64,000 bases of DNA, from NCBI RefSeq assembly GCF_007744075.1, contig NZ_CP036266.1, positions 2,182,501 through 2,246,500 of the forward strand, read 5' to 3'. How positions within the stretch are numbered: position 1 is the stretch's first letter; every line of letters begins with the position of its first letter. A program made the translations under genes and the position numbers. The notes beneath the pieces are model-generated. The model did not search any database. It saw only the letters and a program-made list of their open reading frames with translations, and was not told the origin of the DNA. This DNA is from Gimesia chilikensis (GTDB taxonomy: Bacteria > Planctomycetota > Planctomycetia > Planctomycetales > Planctomycetaceae). Positions 52,012 through 61,178 of this stretch are shown in pieces.

Positions 52012-53117
52012 AAACTGACATGCTGGTGAATCTGGCCATTGAATGTGTGGAGCGGGGCTGGGTTCCCGACAGTCTGGTCCGGCGTGCCATTCGCAGACTC
52101 TGCAGCAAACGGCTCGACAGTCTGGATGGGGGGAGTCCGGCCGCGGATGCTGAAAATCGACGTGCTTTCGTCGAGGCTGCCCTTAAGAGCCCGATTGCCC
52201 TGGTTCCGGAAAAGGCGAACGAACAACATTACGAAGTGCCTGCCGCCTTTTATGAGCAGGTGCTCGGAGCGCGGCGGAAATACAGCTGCTGCTACTGGCC
52301 GGAGGGGGTAACGACTCTTGACGAAGCCGAAGTTGCGGCTTTGCAGGAGAGCTGCCTGCATGCAGAACTGGAAGATGGCATGCAGATCCTGGAACTGGGC
52401 TGCGGCTGGGGTTCGCTGACGCTCTGGATCGCCGAACATTATCCTCAAAGTCACATCACCGCTGTTTCGAATTCTCATTCTCAACGGGCTGCGATTGAAC
52501 AAATGGCGCGGGAACGGGGCTATGCAGACCGCGTGAATGTGATCACTGCAGACATGAACGATTTCGAACCCGAGCAAAAGTTCGACCGCGTGGTCTCAGT
52601 AGAGATGTTCGAACACATGCGGAATTATGCCCGCCTGTTAAATCGCATTTCCGACTGGCTGGTCGACGATGGAAAACTCTTCGTGCACATTTTCTGTCAT
52701 CGAAACTATGTCTACGAATTCAGTGACGAGAATGCAGACGACTGGATGGCCCGGCATTTCTTTACCGGGGGAATCATGCCCGCGGATGACTGGTTTTCCC
52801 ACTTCCAGGAAGACATGCAGGTCGAACAGCAGTGGCGCTGGAACGGTCGTCACTATCAGCTGACGTCCGAGGCCTGGCTGGAAAATCTGGACCAGCGCAG
52901 TGCGCAAGTCCTGCCGATCCTGGCAGAAACTTATGGGACGCAGCAGGCTCACCGCTGGTGGATGCGCTGGCGTCTGTTTTTCCTCGCGGTCGCGGAACTG
53001 TTCGGCTACCAGTCCGGGGAAGAGTGGTACGTCTCACACTATCTGTTGAGTAAAACAACAGTGCAGCATGATGCCCCGTCACCTCCTGGCAAAGTGACGG
53101 AACATTCTCTGTATTAA
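52008..53117 (+). CDS. Second CFA-synthase-like fatty acid methyltransferase
   Basis: A 369-residue SAM methyltransferase of the CFA family. It lacks most of the N-terminal lipid-binding domain of the first copy. Seen here: NEQHYEVPAAFYEQVLG, YSCCYWPEG, SAM motif ILELGCGWGS (127-136), VSVEMFEHMRNY, HIFCHRNYVYEF and HFFTGGIMP. This shorter branch is distinct from true Cfa and is often found with it; fatty-acid methylases of furan fatty acid synthesis belong to the same superfamily. It is the last gene of the operon and converges on the sensor kinase gene. Confidence 0.88.
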   Translation: MKTDMLVNLAIECVERGWVPDSLVRRAIRRLCSKRLDSLDGGSPAADAENRRAFVEAALKSPIALVPEKANEQHYEVPAAFYEQVLGARRKYSCCYWPEGVTTLDEAEVAALQESCLHAELEDGMQILELGCGWGSLTLWIAEHYPQSHITAVSNSHSQRAAIEQMARERGYADRVNVITADMNDFEPEQKFDRVVSVEMFEHMRNYARLLNRISDWLVDDGKLFVHIFCHRNYVYEFSDENADDWMARHFFTGGIMPADDWFSHFQEDMQVEQQWRWNGRHYQLTSEAWLENLDQRSAQVLPILAETYGTQQAHRWWMRWRLFFLAVAELFGYQSGEEWYVSHYLLSKTTVQHDAPSPPGKVTEHSLY

Positions 53118-53127
53118 AACAGGGATA

Positions 53128-56100
53128 TTATTCGCCCTCTGTGGACATCCCCTGCAGATCTTCTCTGACTTGGGGAAGTTCCTGCAGACAACGTTGCATT
53201 TCGGTGGAGAGTTCATCGATCAATGCATCAATATTTTCCAGGTGGTCCTCTGTGCCGGTTTGCTCGATTTCCTGTGATAACTGTTGCAGGGACGCTGCAC
53301 ACAGAATACTGGTAGCTCCCTTGAGTGAGTGTGCTGCTTCAGCCACGCCTCGCGCATTGCCCTGATCTGCATGCTCGCGAATATGTGCCACACGCATTTC
53401 GCCCGAGGATTCCAGTTCATCCAGCAGCGATTCAATCAGTTCCAGATTGCCGCAACAAAGATCCATCAATGCAGCTGTATCTATGGCGCGGTCACTGTCG
53501 ATTTCTCTATCAGAAGAGACGATCGTTTCAGTTTTCGCAGATATCGTATGCTGGTGTGATGCTTTCCGGGCATGGTACTGATCGAGCAGCTTTCTGAGCT
53601 GCGCTTTCTGCACGGGTTTACTGATGTAGTCATCCATGCCGGCTTCCAGACACCGCTCCCGATCTCCTTTGATCGCATTCGCAGTGAGTGCCACAATGGG
53701 GAGATGCCCTTCAAGCTCCCCTTGCTGTTCCAGTTCACGAATCTGGCGAGTGGCTTCCAGCCCGTCCAGTTCCGGCATCTGACAGTCCATCAGTACCAGA
53801 TCGTAATTGTGTTGTTTGACTGCTTCGATTGCCTCCAGACCATTGACTGCTGTATGACACAGGCAGCCGAACTGCTTCATCAACTCGGTAACGTACATCT
53901 GGTTGATGTTGTTATCCTCTGCGAGCAGAACCGTCGTTGCCGACAGCAATGCGTGTTCTTCAGGCTCCTGATGCGTATCGAGATCCTGTATGCGAGGCGG
54001 GTTGGATTCCTGTTGAAACAGGTTGCAGAGTACCTCATACAGCTTGTGTCGATTCAGCGGTTTGTGTAACAGGGCAGCAACGCCACTCTCCTGCAGTTCA
54101 CTCTGGCTCAGATGTGTTTCCGGCGAACGGGAGATCAGAATGACCTTGGGATCTGCGTCCTTGAGTTCGTGAGCCAGAACCCTTCCACTCAGGTCCGGCA
54201 GTTCCAGATCGGTCAGTACGAGGTCAATGATCTCCTGGTTGTCGTGTGCCCGTTCCAGAATCGAAAGTGCTTCCGCGACAGACACGGCGAGGTCTGTTTT
54301 CAGTCCCCATTCTTTGGCGAAATCGTGCAGGATCTGCAGGCACTTCTGATTGTCATCGACGATCAGGGCCCGTTTCCCAGCCAGCGGTGAGCGGATCGGG
54401 AGTGCCACCGAAGTGGGCGAGATGATTTCAAAGGGAATCTCAAACCAGAAGGTTGAACCTGCGCCTGCCTGGCTCTCGATGCCAATCGAACCACCCATTA
54501 ATTCGACCAGATTGCGGGAGATGACCAGCCCCAGACCACTGCCGCCATAGTTGCGTGTGGTCGAAGCATCGACCTGTGTAAACGACTGGAACAGGCGGTC
54601 CAGTTTGTCTTCAGAGATACCAATGCCCGTATCACTCACTGTGAAGCGGATCGTGATCTGTTCGGTCTCCTGTTCGATGGCTTCCGCACGCACGGAAACT
54701 TCACCTGTTTCGGTAAACTTAATTGCATTACCAACGAGGTTCACCAGTACCTGACGCAGTCGATAACTGTCTCCCTTAAGAATCAGTCGCGTGGCGGGAT
54801 CAATAGAACAGGGGAGCTCCAGATCTTTCTCAGCGGCTCGCCAGACCATGGTGCTCATGGTGTCCATCAACAGCTTTTCGACGTCGAACTGATGCAGGTC
54901 CAGGTCCAGTTTGCCGGCTTCGATTTTGGAGAAGTCGAGAATATCGTTGATCAGGCCCAGCAGCGATTCACCACTGTTCCGGCATGCATCGACGAAGTCC
55001 TGCTGCTGTCGGTTCAGGTTTGTACCGGCCAGTAATTCTGTCATGCCGATCACTCCATTGAGTGGCGTACGCAGCTCGTGACTCATGTTGGCCAGGAAAT
55101 CACTCTTGGCCCGGCTCGCTTCCTCCGCGGCCTGTTTGGCGTCTTTCAGTTTTTCTTCGGTCTCTTTCTGCGCGGTGGCATCCAAAACGAAACAGAGACA
55201 GAGATCCTCCGCTTCATCCAGGCGCGTCATACCCAACACTACGGGAACGCGGCTGCCATCTTTACGGTAGTATTCTTTTTCGATCGGTTTTGCTGCACCG
55301 GTTTCCAGCATTTCCTGCAGTACTTCCTGATCACGCTGCTGCCACTCTGTCGGCGTCAGCTCCTGGCAGTTGATTAACCCGGCTTCCAGGTCGTCGGCGG
55401 TATAACCCAGAATGCGGAGCAGTTCGTCATTCGCCTGTTCGACACTGCCGTCAAAGCGACAGGTCATGATTCCCAGGATGTCGGCCTGTCGCAATTTGCT
55501 GAACTGTGAGTTGGCCATTCGCAGGGCGAACTCCGACTGCTTGCGGGCCGTCACATCGACCTGGGTGGCGATGAAGTTCAGCAGGATATCATCGTCATCA
55601 AGCACAGGATCGATCTTGAGTTCGATCCAGTACTCGCGTCCCTCACGATCATAATTCACGATTTCTGTAGCGATGCTTTCTTTTTTCTGCAGGCTGTTTC
55701 GGATGCTGGTAATCGTATCTGAGTTCGCTTCCGGACCACGTAAAATATCACAGAGGTGCTGTTCCATCACCTCGTTGAGCGTGTAACCACTCAGCGAAGT
55801 AAAGGCATCATTGACCCATTCAATATAGCCCTGGGCGTCGGAGATGATCACCGAATGCTTGGTTTTACTGGCGACCAGGGACAGTTTTTTGACTTTCTGG
55901 TGATACATCTGTAATGCTTTTTCAGCTTCTTTGCGCCCCTGGATATTTTCGATCAGGAAGATGAAGTGCCGTGGTTCTCCAGTTGGCAGACGGACCAGTG
56001 AAACGGTCATATTCGTCCAGACAACCGCTTGATCCTGTGTAAGGTATCGTTTTTCAACCGAGTAGGAGTCGATTTCGCCTGCCAGTAATTTCGAGATCTG

Positions 56101-57261
56101 GACAAGGTCCGCATCCAGATCGTCCGGGTGAGTGAGGTCCTGCCAGTTCTGTTCCAGCAGTTCCTGATCTGTGTAGCCCAGCAGATCACACAACCCTTGA
56201 TTGAACCGCAGCCAGCGACCATCGGGAGACACGTGGGCGATTCCCATCGCGACCTGCTCAAAGGTGCTGCGATAGTTCTGCTCGCTTTCGGAAAGAGCAT
56301 TTTTCTGGATCTGTTGTTCTGTGAAATCGTGGCAGACGCCGACAAACAATTTCGGCTCACCAGTTTCATCAAAGACGGCATGTCCCTGAGCATAGATGTA
56401 ATGTACCGAGCCATCCCGGTAAATCACGCGATATTCACAACTGTAAGGAGTGCCGGTATCGACGCTGTGATTAAAACAGGTTTCGACGCGTTCCCTGTCA
56501 GCGGGATGCAGCCGTTTGCTGAAATCTTCAAAGTGCAGTTCCGTTTCCTCGGGAGGAACATCGAACATCTCTCGCGTCCGTCGGTCCCAGTTGAGCTGGT
56601 TGGTTTTCAAATTGAGTTCCCAGACGCCGATCTGTCCCGCTTCCAGTGCATAATCCAGCCGTTCCTGGCTTTCCTGCAGTTTCGTACCTAACAGCGCTGC
56701 GGAGGGAAGTTTGAGTGCTTCGGGAATCAGACGAATTAATACGAAGACCGTAATCCAGGAGACAATCGCGGTACTGGCTTTAATCAGCCCCGAAAAACGA
56801 TAGACGGGCCACCAGAAGATGCCCGCCTCGATGAGGTGTCCAAAACCACAGAACAGAATAAAAGCGGCAAACAGCCAGATAATTCGCGGGAAGGGGAGAT
56901 CTTTGCGCTGTAACAGGAAGTAGAGCAGCATCACCGGAATGGTGAAATAAGCACCGAAGATGGCAATGTCAGACAGGATATGCAGCCAGCCCACATCACT
57001 CGACCAGGTACCACAATACCAGCGCTGCGGATAATCGTTGGTGTCGAACAGTTTCGAGAAAAACGTAACCGGCCCTTCGGCTTGCAGCTCTGGTTTGGCA
57101 GCTGCTTGCGCACAATGACCGCCAGCACAGCTTTTCGCAGACGTGGGCGCGGTTGTATCTGCAGCGATTGCAGAGGCCATCATCCCCGGCAGCAGTGCAC
57201 ATAACAGGCAGAGAATCCAGAGTTTTCTGGCGCGAACTTTGAGTACAGTTTCCGGACGCAT
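53128..57261 (-). CDS. Ethylene-receptor-like hybrid histidine kinase (4 PAS, 2 REC, HPt)
   Basis: A 1377-residue unorthodox sensor kinase. Order: signal peptide (1-33), ethylene-binding-type membrane domain with three helices (about 92-185), PAS domains (about 200-316, 325-445, 458-577, 582-702), HisKA with H728 in SHELRTPLN, HATPase with N845, DTGIG (877-881) and GGSGLGL (906-912), REC1 with D1018 and K1067, REC2 with D1159 and K1215, HPt with H1311. The membrane domain keeps D98, Y105, I108, P109, I135, C138 and H142, matching ETR1 D25, Y32, I35, P36, I62, C65 and H69 in identical spacing; these bind copper and ethylene. The HPt should pass phosphate to an unlinked regulator. It stands alone. 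Confidence 0.93.
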   Translation of the reverse strand: MRPETVLKVRARKLWILCLLCALLPGMMASAIAADTTAPTSAKSCAGGHCAQAAAKPELQAEGPVTFFSKLFDTNDYPQRWYCGTWSSDVGWLHILSDIAIFGAYFTIPVMLLYFLLQRKDLPFPRIIWLFAAFILFCGFGHLIEAGIFWWPVYRFSGLIKASTAIVSWITVFVLIRLIPEALKLPSAALLGTKLQESQERLDYALEAGQIGVWELNLKTNQLNWDRRTREMFDVPPEETELHFEDFSKRLHPADRERVETCFNHSVDTGTPYSCEYRVIYRDGSVHYIYAQGHAVFDETGEPKLFVGVCHDFTEQQIQKNALSESEQNYRSTFEQVAMGIAHVSPDGRWLRFNQGLCDLLGYTDQELLEQNWQDLTHPDDLDADLVQISKLLAGEIDSYSVEKRYLTQDQAVVWTNMTVSLVRLPTGEPRHFIFLIENIQGRKEAEKALQMYHQKVKKLSLVASKTKHSVIISDAQGYIEWVNDAFTSLSGYTLNEVMEQHLCDILRGPEANSDTITSIRNSLQKKESIATEIVNYDREGREYWIELKIDPVLDDDDILLNFIATQVDVTARKQSEFALRMANSQFSKLRQADILGIMTCRFDGSVEQANDELLRILGYTADDLEAGLINCQELTPTEWQQRDQEVLQEMLETGAAKPIEKEYYRKDGSRVPVVLGMTRLDEAEDLCLCFVLDATAQKETEEKLKDAKQAAEEASRAKSDFLANMSHELRTPLNGVIGMTELLAGTNLNRQQQDFVDACRNSGESLLGLINDILDFSKIEAGKLDLDLHQFDVEKLLMDTMSTMVWRAAEKDLELPCSIDPATRLILKGDSYRLRQVLVNLVGNAIKFTETGEVSVRAEAIEQETEQITIRFTVSDTGIGISEDKLDRLFQSFTQVDASTTRNYGGSGLGLVISRNLVELMGGSIGIESQAGAGSTFWFEIPFEIISPTSVALPIRSPLAGKRALIVDDNQKCLQILHDFAKEWGLKTDLAVSVAEALSILERAHDNQEIIDLVLTDLELPDLSGRVLAHELKDADPKVILISRSPETHLSQSELQESGVAALLHKPLNRHKLYEVLCNLFQQESNPPRIQDLDTHQEPEEHALLSATTVLLAEDNNINQMYVTELMKQFGCLCHTAVNGLEAIEAVKQHNYDLVLMDCQMPELDGLEATRQIRELEQQGELEGHLPIVALTANAIKGDRERCLEAGMDDYISKPVQKAQLRKLLDQYHARKASHQHTISAKTETIVSSDREIDSDRAIDTAALMDLCCGNLELIESLLDELESSGEMRVAHIREHADQGNARGVAEAAHSLKGATSILCAASLQQLSQEIEQTGTEDHLENIDALIDELSTEMQRCLQELPQVREDLQGMSTEGE

Positions 57262-57550
57262 AATCTAATCTCATACTGGAAAGAGAAGAGCCGGCGATTC
57301 TGAAGTGCCAGACAAAATCGCTGCAGGCAGGTGATCGGATCCCCACGGGACGTATCAACGACCATTGAAATCTAGGTCAGGAAGATTGCAGGTGAGTGAA
57401 AAACCGCAGGCTTCCCTCAAGTTGCAGGGAAATTCCTCACGCAGCGGATGGCGGTAGAGTCGTTACGACCGTTGCAGAGAATCGAGCCACTAGAAAGAGA
57501 GAATTCGTTCCTGAGCGGTCACATCAAAGCTGGATCAAGTAGTAATGCTG

Positions 57551-59929
57551 TTATTCGAGTGGTTTCAACTCTCCTTGTGGAGACGGATTTACAGTTTGGT
57601 CGGCCTCTTCAATCAACTGCTGTTCAATCTCTTTAATTTGCAGCCCAAATGACTGCATTTGTTCTGGTTCCTCTTTGATCTCCGCCTGGATACGATCCAC
57701 TTCCTGCAGGGGTTCAAGCAGGTTGAGTAGAGCCTGAGATCGTTTCTGGTAATCCTTGTTTTCCGCCTTGATCACAGAGGGCAGGGCAGCTAGATAGACC
57801 ATTGTCACAACCAGCAGGGCGACCAGACTGGAACGCCTCAGCAGGAGAACTCCCTCTTGCCAGATCTGCGAATCCGAGGCATTCGACAAACGAGACCGGC
57901 GCAGGAGAGACCAACTGAGTAGAATTGACAGAGACAGCAGGGTGGCGAGTCCTTCTCCATGATGTGACGTCCACTGCGGATAAATCCAGATCCATGCGGG
58001 GATCTGTTTTTGCGGTTGCCGGTTCCGGGCGGCCAGCGCGAGAAATGGATTCTCATCATCCATGGAACTATCACTGCCGAACCAGGTTTGTATTTCTGCT
58101 GGATTCAGTGAGCCTCGAAAAACCATAGAACCGGCGGGAACGATCAATAGAGTGACCAGAAAAACGAGACCACAGACAGTCAGCTTGCGACGTGCAGACC
58201 ACCCGGGGGAACATAAAAAACGAATCACGATGAAGACCGCCGTTCCATAAAGAACGGCGAGCAGTAGTGAAACCGGGATGAAGTGTGCCAGGGAAGCGTG
58301 TAGCCAGTAATGTTCCACGATTGTCTGCAGGGAACTGTATTGAAAACTGATCAGGACAGGAATCAAGAGAACCAGTAGCAGCGAAATTAATGCGATCCAG
58401 GTAAGGTTTCCTTCCTTGCGGATCATTCGCAGAGAACAGGTTAATATCAGAATCAGACTGATCCAACCGAGAGTCAGTAGCAGGATGTTCCAGACACGTT
58501 CCGGAAGGGCATCCGCCGGGATTACTCCCGAGAGAAACAGGCTCAGACTCACTCCAGAAAACCAGGCAACCAGGGTTCGCCACCATCCCGGTCGAGGAGC
58601 GGTATCAGTTTCATGCCAGCCAACCCAACGAACTGTCATCTCCAGCAACAACGACAGTAGAAACAACAAAAGAATAAAAGGTTGACTGAGTTCAGCAAGC
58701 GTTGTTGCGAGGGGCGCCACGAATGCTGGTTGTGCGTCCTGCTGAGCATGATAACGCTTCAGGGCTTCCATAAAGATCTTTCGCTGCAGCCAGGCCTGAT
58801 GCAGATCCTGCTTCAGTTTGGCTGCTTCCTCAGGAGTGAAGGACTCCGGATGTGTCTGCAGTACCTGGAATGAATGTCCCAGTCCCAAAGTGTGGAAGCT
58901 GTATTTAAATATTGTAAGTTCATACAGATTGTCACGGCCCGTCAATTGCTCTGCGATCCGCAGTTCACGGTCTGCATTCCGTATCACAGCGGCGTACTTT
59001 TTTTGCCGCAGATCGGATTTGCAGGCATTGTCCAACCAGCGTAGCAGCCGAATGACAATCATTTCAGCGGGATAAATGGCATTCCGCCCTTCTGCCGCTT
59101 TGATCTGTTCGCCCCGCGGGAGTGATGTCTGTTCTAAAAAGGCCAGGGTAGCCGACCAGGTAATCGCTCCCACATCCAGGGTTGGTTTTTTCTGTCCCGC
59201 TTCCAGTCGTTGCTCAGCCTGTGCATAGATTTTGGGATTCGCAATTTTTAGAGTCAGACGATAGTCGTCATCCCAGACCGGTTCGGCGGACTGCTGATAG
59301 AACCTGATCGCTGCGAGGTAGTCGTAGAGTGCATTCTCCGGATCGTGGACCGCACACTCAGCCAGCAGCGACAGCCAGTCCTCCGTGGGATGCTCCCACT
59401 CTGATTCATCGCTCAGCACAAACAGCAGTAAAGCGCGCTGTCTCCAGAAATCGACATCTTCCGGGGCAAGTTGTGTGGCGATCGCAGCCTGTTCCAGACA
59501 GGCATCGCGACACAGAGCCTGATACTCTGCTTCGGCCCGATTCCTGAGTTCAAACAGGTTTCCAGAAAGTTCCCTTGCGTCTTCAGTGGTTAATATGTCC
59601 CGCTTGAGGAACCCGTACTGCGGCTCGGTGAGCATCCAGGCTGCCCCCAGCGCGACCTGGGCGTCGGTCCGGGTTGCGGGGATTTGCTCAACCTGCTGCA
59701 ACCAGTATTGTGCCTGTTTCTCAGGTAGTTCCTCGCTGACCGACGTCGTTTGCCCCAGCAGACGCCAGGCCTCCGCTTTCCAGTCATACCACAGCGAATG
59801 CCAGCCTGAAGCGGACCCGCTGACGACAGTAACCAGGCGCAGGCTGAGCACTACGATGACCACGCACAAGATCAGCCGGGGCCATTTTGATTTTCTTTGC
59901 CGGTCTGTTTCCGCTGAAACGCTTTGCAT
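57551..59929 (-). CDS. Large membrane protein of unknown function
   Basis: A 792-residue protein I do not recognise. It has an N-terminal membrane anchor (about 17-37), then a largely helical soluble region to about 400 with one TPR-like stretch around 143-172 (CLEQAAIATQLAPEDVDFW). About eight membrane segments follow between 405 and 725 and a coiled, charged C-terminal tail of about 65 residues. A soluble loop near 610-650 separates two helices. It lies 45 bases after the small membrane protein gene on the same strand, so it is probably in one unit with it and the DUF6790-type gene. Confidence 0.75.
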   Translation of the reverse strand: MQSVSAETDRQRKSKWPRLILCVVIVVLSLRLVTVVSGSASGWHSLWYDWKAEAWRLLGQTTSVSEELPEKQAQYWLQQVEQIPATRTDAQVALGAAWMLTEPQYGFLKRDILTTEDARELSGNLFELRNRAEAEYQALCRDACLEQAAIATQLAPEDVDFWRQRALLLFVLSDESEWEHPTEDWLSLLAECAVHDPENALYDYLAAIRFYQQSAEPVWDDDYRLTLKIANPKIYAQAEQRLEAGQKKPTLDVGAITWSATLAFLEQTSLPRGEQIKAAEGRNAIYPAEMIVIRLLRWLDNACKSDLRQKKYAAVIRNADRELRIAEQLTGRDNLYELTIFKYSFHTLGLGHSFQVLQTHPESFTPEEAAKLKQDLHQAWLQRKIFMEALKRYHAQQDAQPAFVAPLATTLAELSQPFILLLFLLSLLLEMTVRWVGWHETDTAPRPGWWRTLVAWFSGVSLSLFLSGVIPADALPERVWNILLLTLGWISLILILTCSLRMIRKEGNLTWIALISLLLVLLIPVLISFQYSSLQTIVEHYWLHASLAHFIPVSLLLAVLYGTAVFIVIRFLCSPGWSARRKLTVCGLVFLVTLLIVPAGSMVFRGSLNPAEIQTWFGSDSSMDDENPFLALAARNRQPQKQIPAWIWIYPQWTSHHGEGLATLLSLSILLSWSLLRRSRLSNASDSQIWQEGVLLLRRSSLVALLVVTMVYLAALPSVIKAENKDYQKRSQALLNLLEPLQEVDRIQAEIKEEPEQMQSFGLQIKEIEQQLIEEADQTVNPSPQGELKPLE

Positions 59930-59974
59930 ATGGAAAGACTAACGTCTGTTATAGCAGAGAGGATCAACGGGTTC

Positions 59975-60313
59975 TTACTGTTTTCCCCGTGATTTCAGGA
60001 TTTCTTCAATCAATGTCAGTTTCTGCTGCTGATATTTGAGTAAACGTCCATCGCCATACAGGCAGAGTAGTGATATGGGAAACACAATCAGGGCACAGAC
60101 GGCCATCCAGAGGGGGATCCAATCCAAAAGCAGATGCAGGCTGACAATGCCTGCAGCTACGAGTGCCATAATCAGGTGACTGCGAACGCGTAGTTGCTGA
60201 ATGCGAATCTGCTTCCGGACCTGTGGCGCCACTCGTGCCGGGTTCTTTCCGGCCAATTCCTGTTCAATGTCGATTTCCATTCGGATCGCTTCATCCTTCC
60301 TGGAACAGTCCAT
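59975..60313 (-). CDS. Small two-helix membrane protein, unknown
   Basis: A 112-residue protein. A charged N-terminus (basic RKQIRIQQLRVR near 40) leads into two hydrophobic helices (about 53-70 and 73-92), then a Lys/Gln-rich tail. The start codon abuts the stop of the DUF6790-type gene (TAAATG), so it is translationally coupled; ATG 60280 is a shorter option. There is no recognised domain. Confidence 0.68.
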   Translation of the reverse strand: MDCSRKDEAIRMEIDIEQELAGKNPARVAPQVRKQIRIQQLRVRSHLIMALVAAGIVSLHLLLDWIPLWMAVCALIVFPISLLCLYGDGRLLKYQQQKLTLIEEILKSRGKQ

Positions 60314-60841
60314 TTAAGTCCGGACTTCAGTCTGTTCCCTGCGCTGACATCGATACTGCATGCCCAGCAGGACAAATCCGATGATGGGCAGCACGATGTC
60401 CGTGTAAAAGATCACCCCGGCATTCCCGGGAGCAAAGTTATGGGCTGTGATCATCTGGTAGACGTGTCCGCCTGCAGCGCCCAGTAGAAACATCGACGGC
60501 CCGACGACCGCTGCGGCCCGCATGCCCAGACTGCCACGGAATGCCAGAAAGCCCACCACTGCATAACCCAGACTGGCGGTCCCCACTTCAAACTGAAACG
60601 GACTCTGGGACCAGCCGATGAAACTGGCTGCCATCTCGCCAAAAAACGAATGCATGATGAAGTTATAGAAGAAAGAACAGCCTATGGAAAAGAATAGAAA
60701 CCAGGCAAACAGGGACTCAACAATGTTCGCTCGTGACAATGGTCGCGGTTTTCTCAAGAGAGAAAATCCGGAAACGATCAGCCCCAGGATCAGAAAGCTG
60801 AGAGTAAAATTTTCCATGACAAATTGAATCAGCTTACCCAT
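60314..60841 (-). CDS. DUF6790-like integral membrane protein
   Basis: A 175-residue protein with about five hydrophobic segments. Segments such as FFSIGCSFFYNFIMHSFFGE and FIGWSQSPFQFEVGTASLGY, and a His in GGHVYQMI, resemble the DUF6790 family of small membrane proteins of unknown role. GAGAG lies six bases before the ATG. It is first of the three-gene minus-strand set. Confidence 0.72.
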   Translation of the reverse strand: MGKLIQFVMENFTLSFLILGLIVSGFSLLRKPRPLSRANIVESLFAWFLFFSIGCSFFYNFIMHSFFGEMAASFIGWSQSPFQFEVGTASLGYAVVGFLAFRGSLGMRAAAVVGPSMFLLGAAGGHVYQMITAHNFAPGNAGVIFYTDIVLPIIGFVLLGMQYRCQRREQTEVRT

Positions 60842-61178
60842 AGATCACTCTCTGTTGGAGAAAGTTGTGATAATCACATTAGTTTACATCGTCTCAGCAT
60901 TTATACAGTTGTTATCTATCGGCTATTCTATTAGGGTTGCTAAGCATGAGCCCGGTTTTTGAGAAATCAATAGCGATTTCACAGGAATCAGGCAGCGAGG
61001 AAGGTAACTGAGAATGCGATCTAAGCATAAAGATCACAGTTACTTAAGAAAAATTTATTCAATCTGATTGAAAAACGAAGAGGAAGCCACGAGGAAGCCC
61101 CCCGAGTTTGTTAACCGCGTGCAGGCTGCATTGAAGCCCGCCGGGTGAGAACTCATAAAACAGGGGGGAACATACAAT
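60842..61178. other. Divergent promoter region between DUF6790-like gene and lysC
   Basis: 337 AT-rich bases holding the promoters of both directions. A short dyad TTCAAT-ctg-ATTGAA lies at 61058-61072. GGGGGGAA precedes the lysC start at fair distance. I looked for a lysine riboswitch-like structure before lysC and saw none. Confidence 0.45.

Noticed and set aside
60842..61178. Possible lysine riboswitch before lysC
   Set aside because: The leader is AT-rich with only one 6-bp dyad; I could not find the multi-stem core of that riboswitch.
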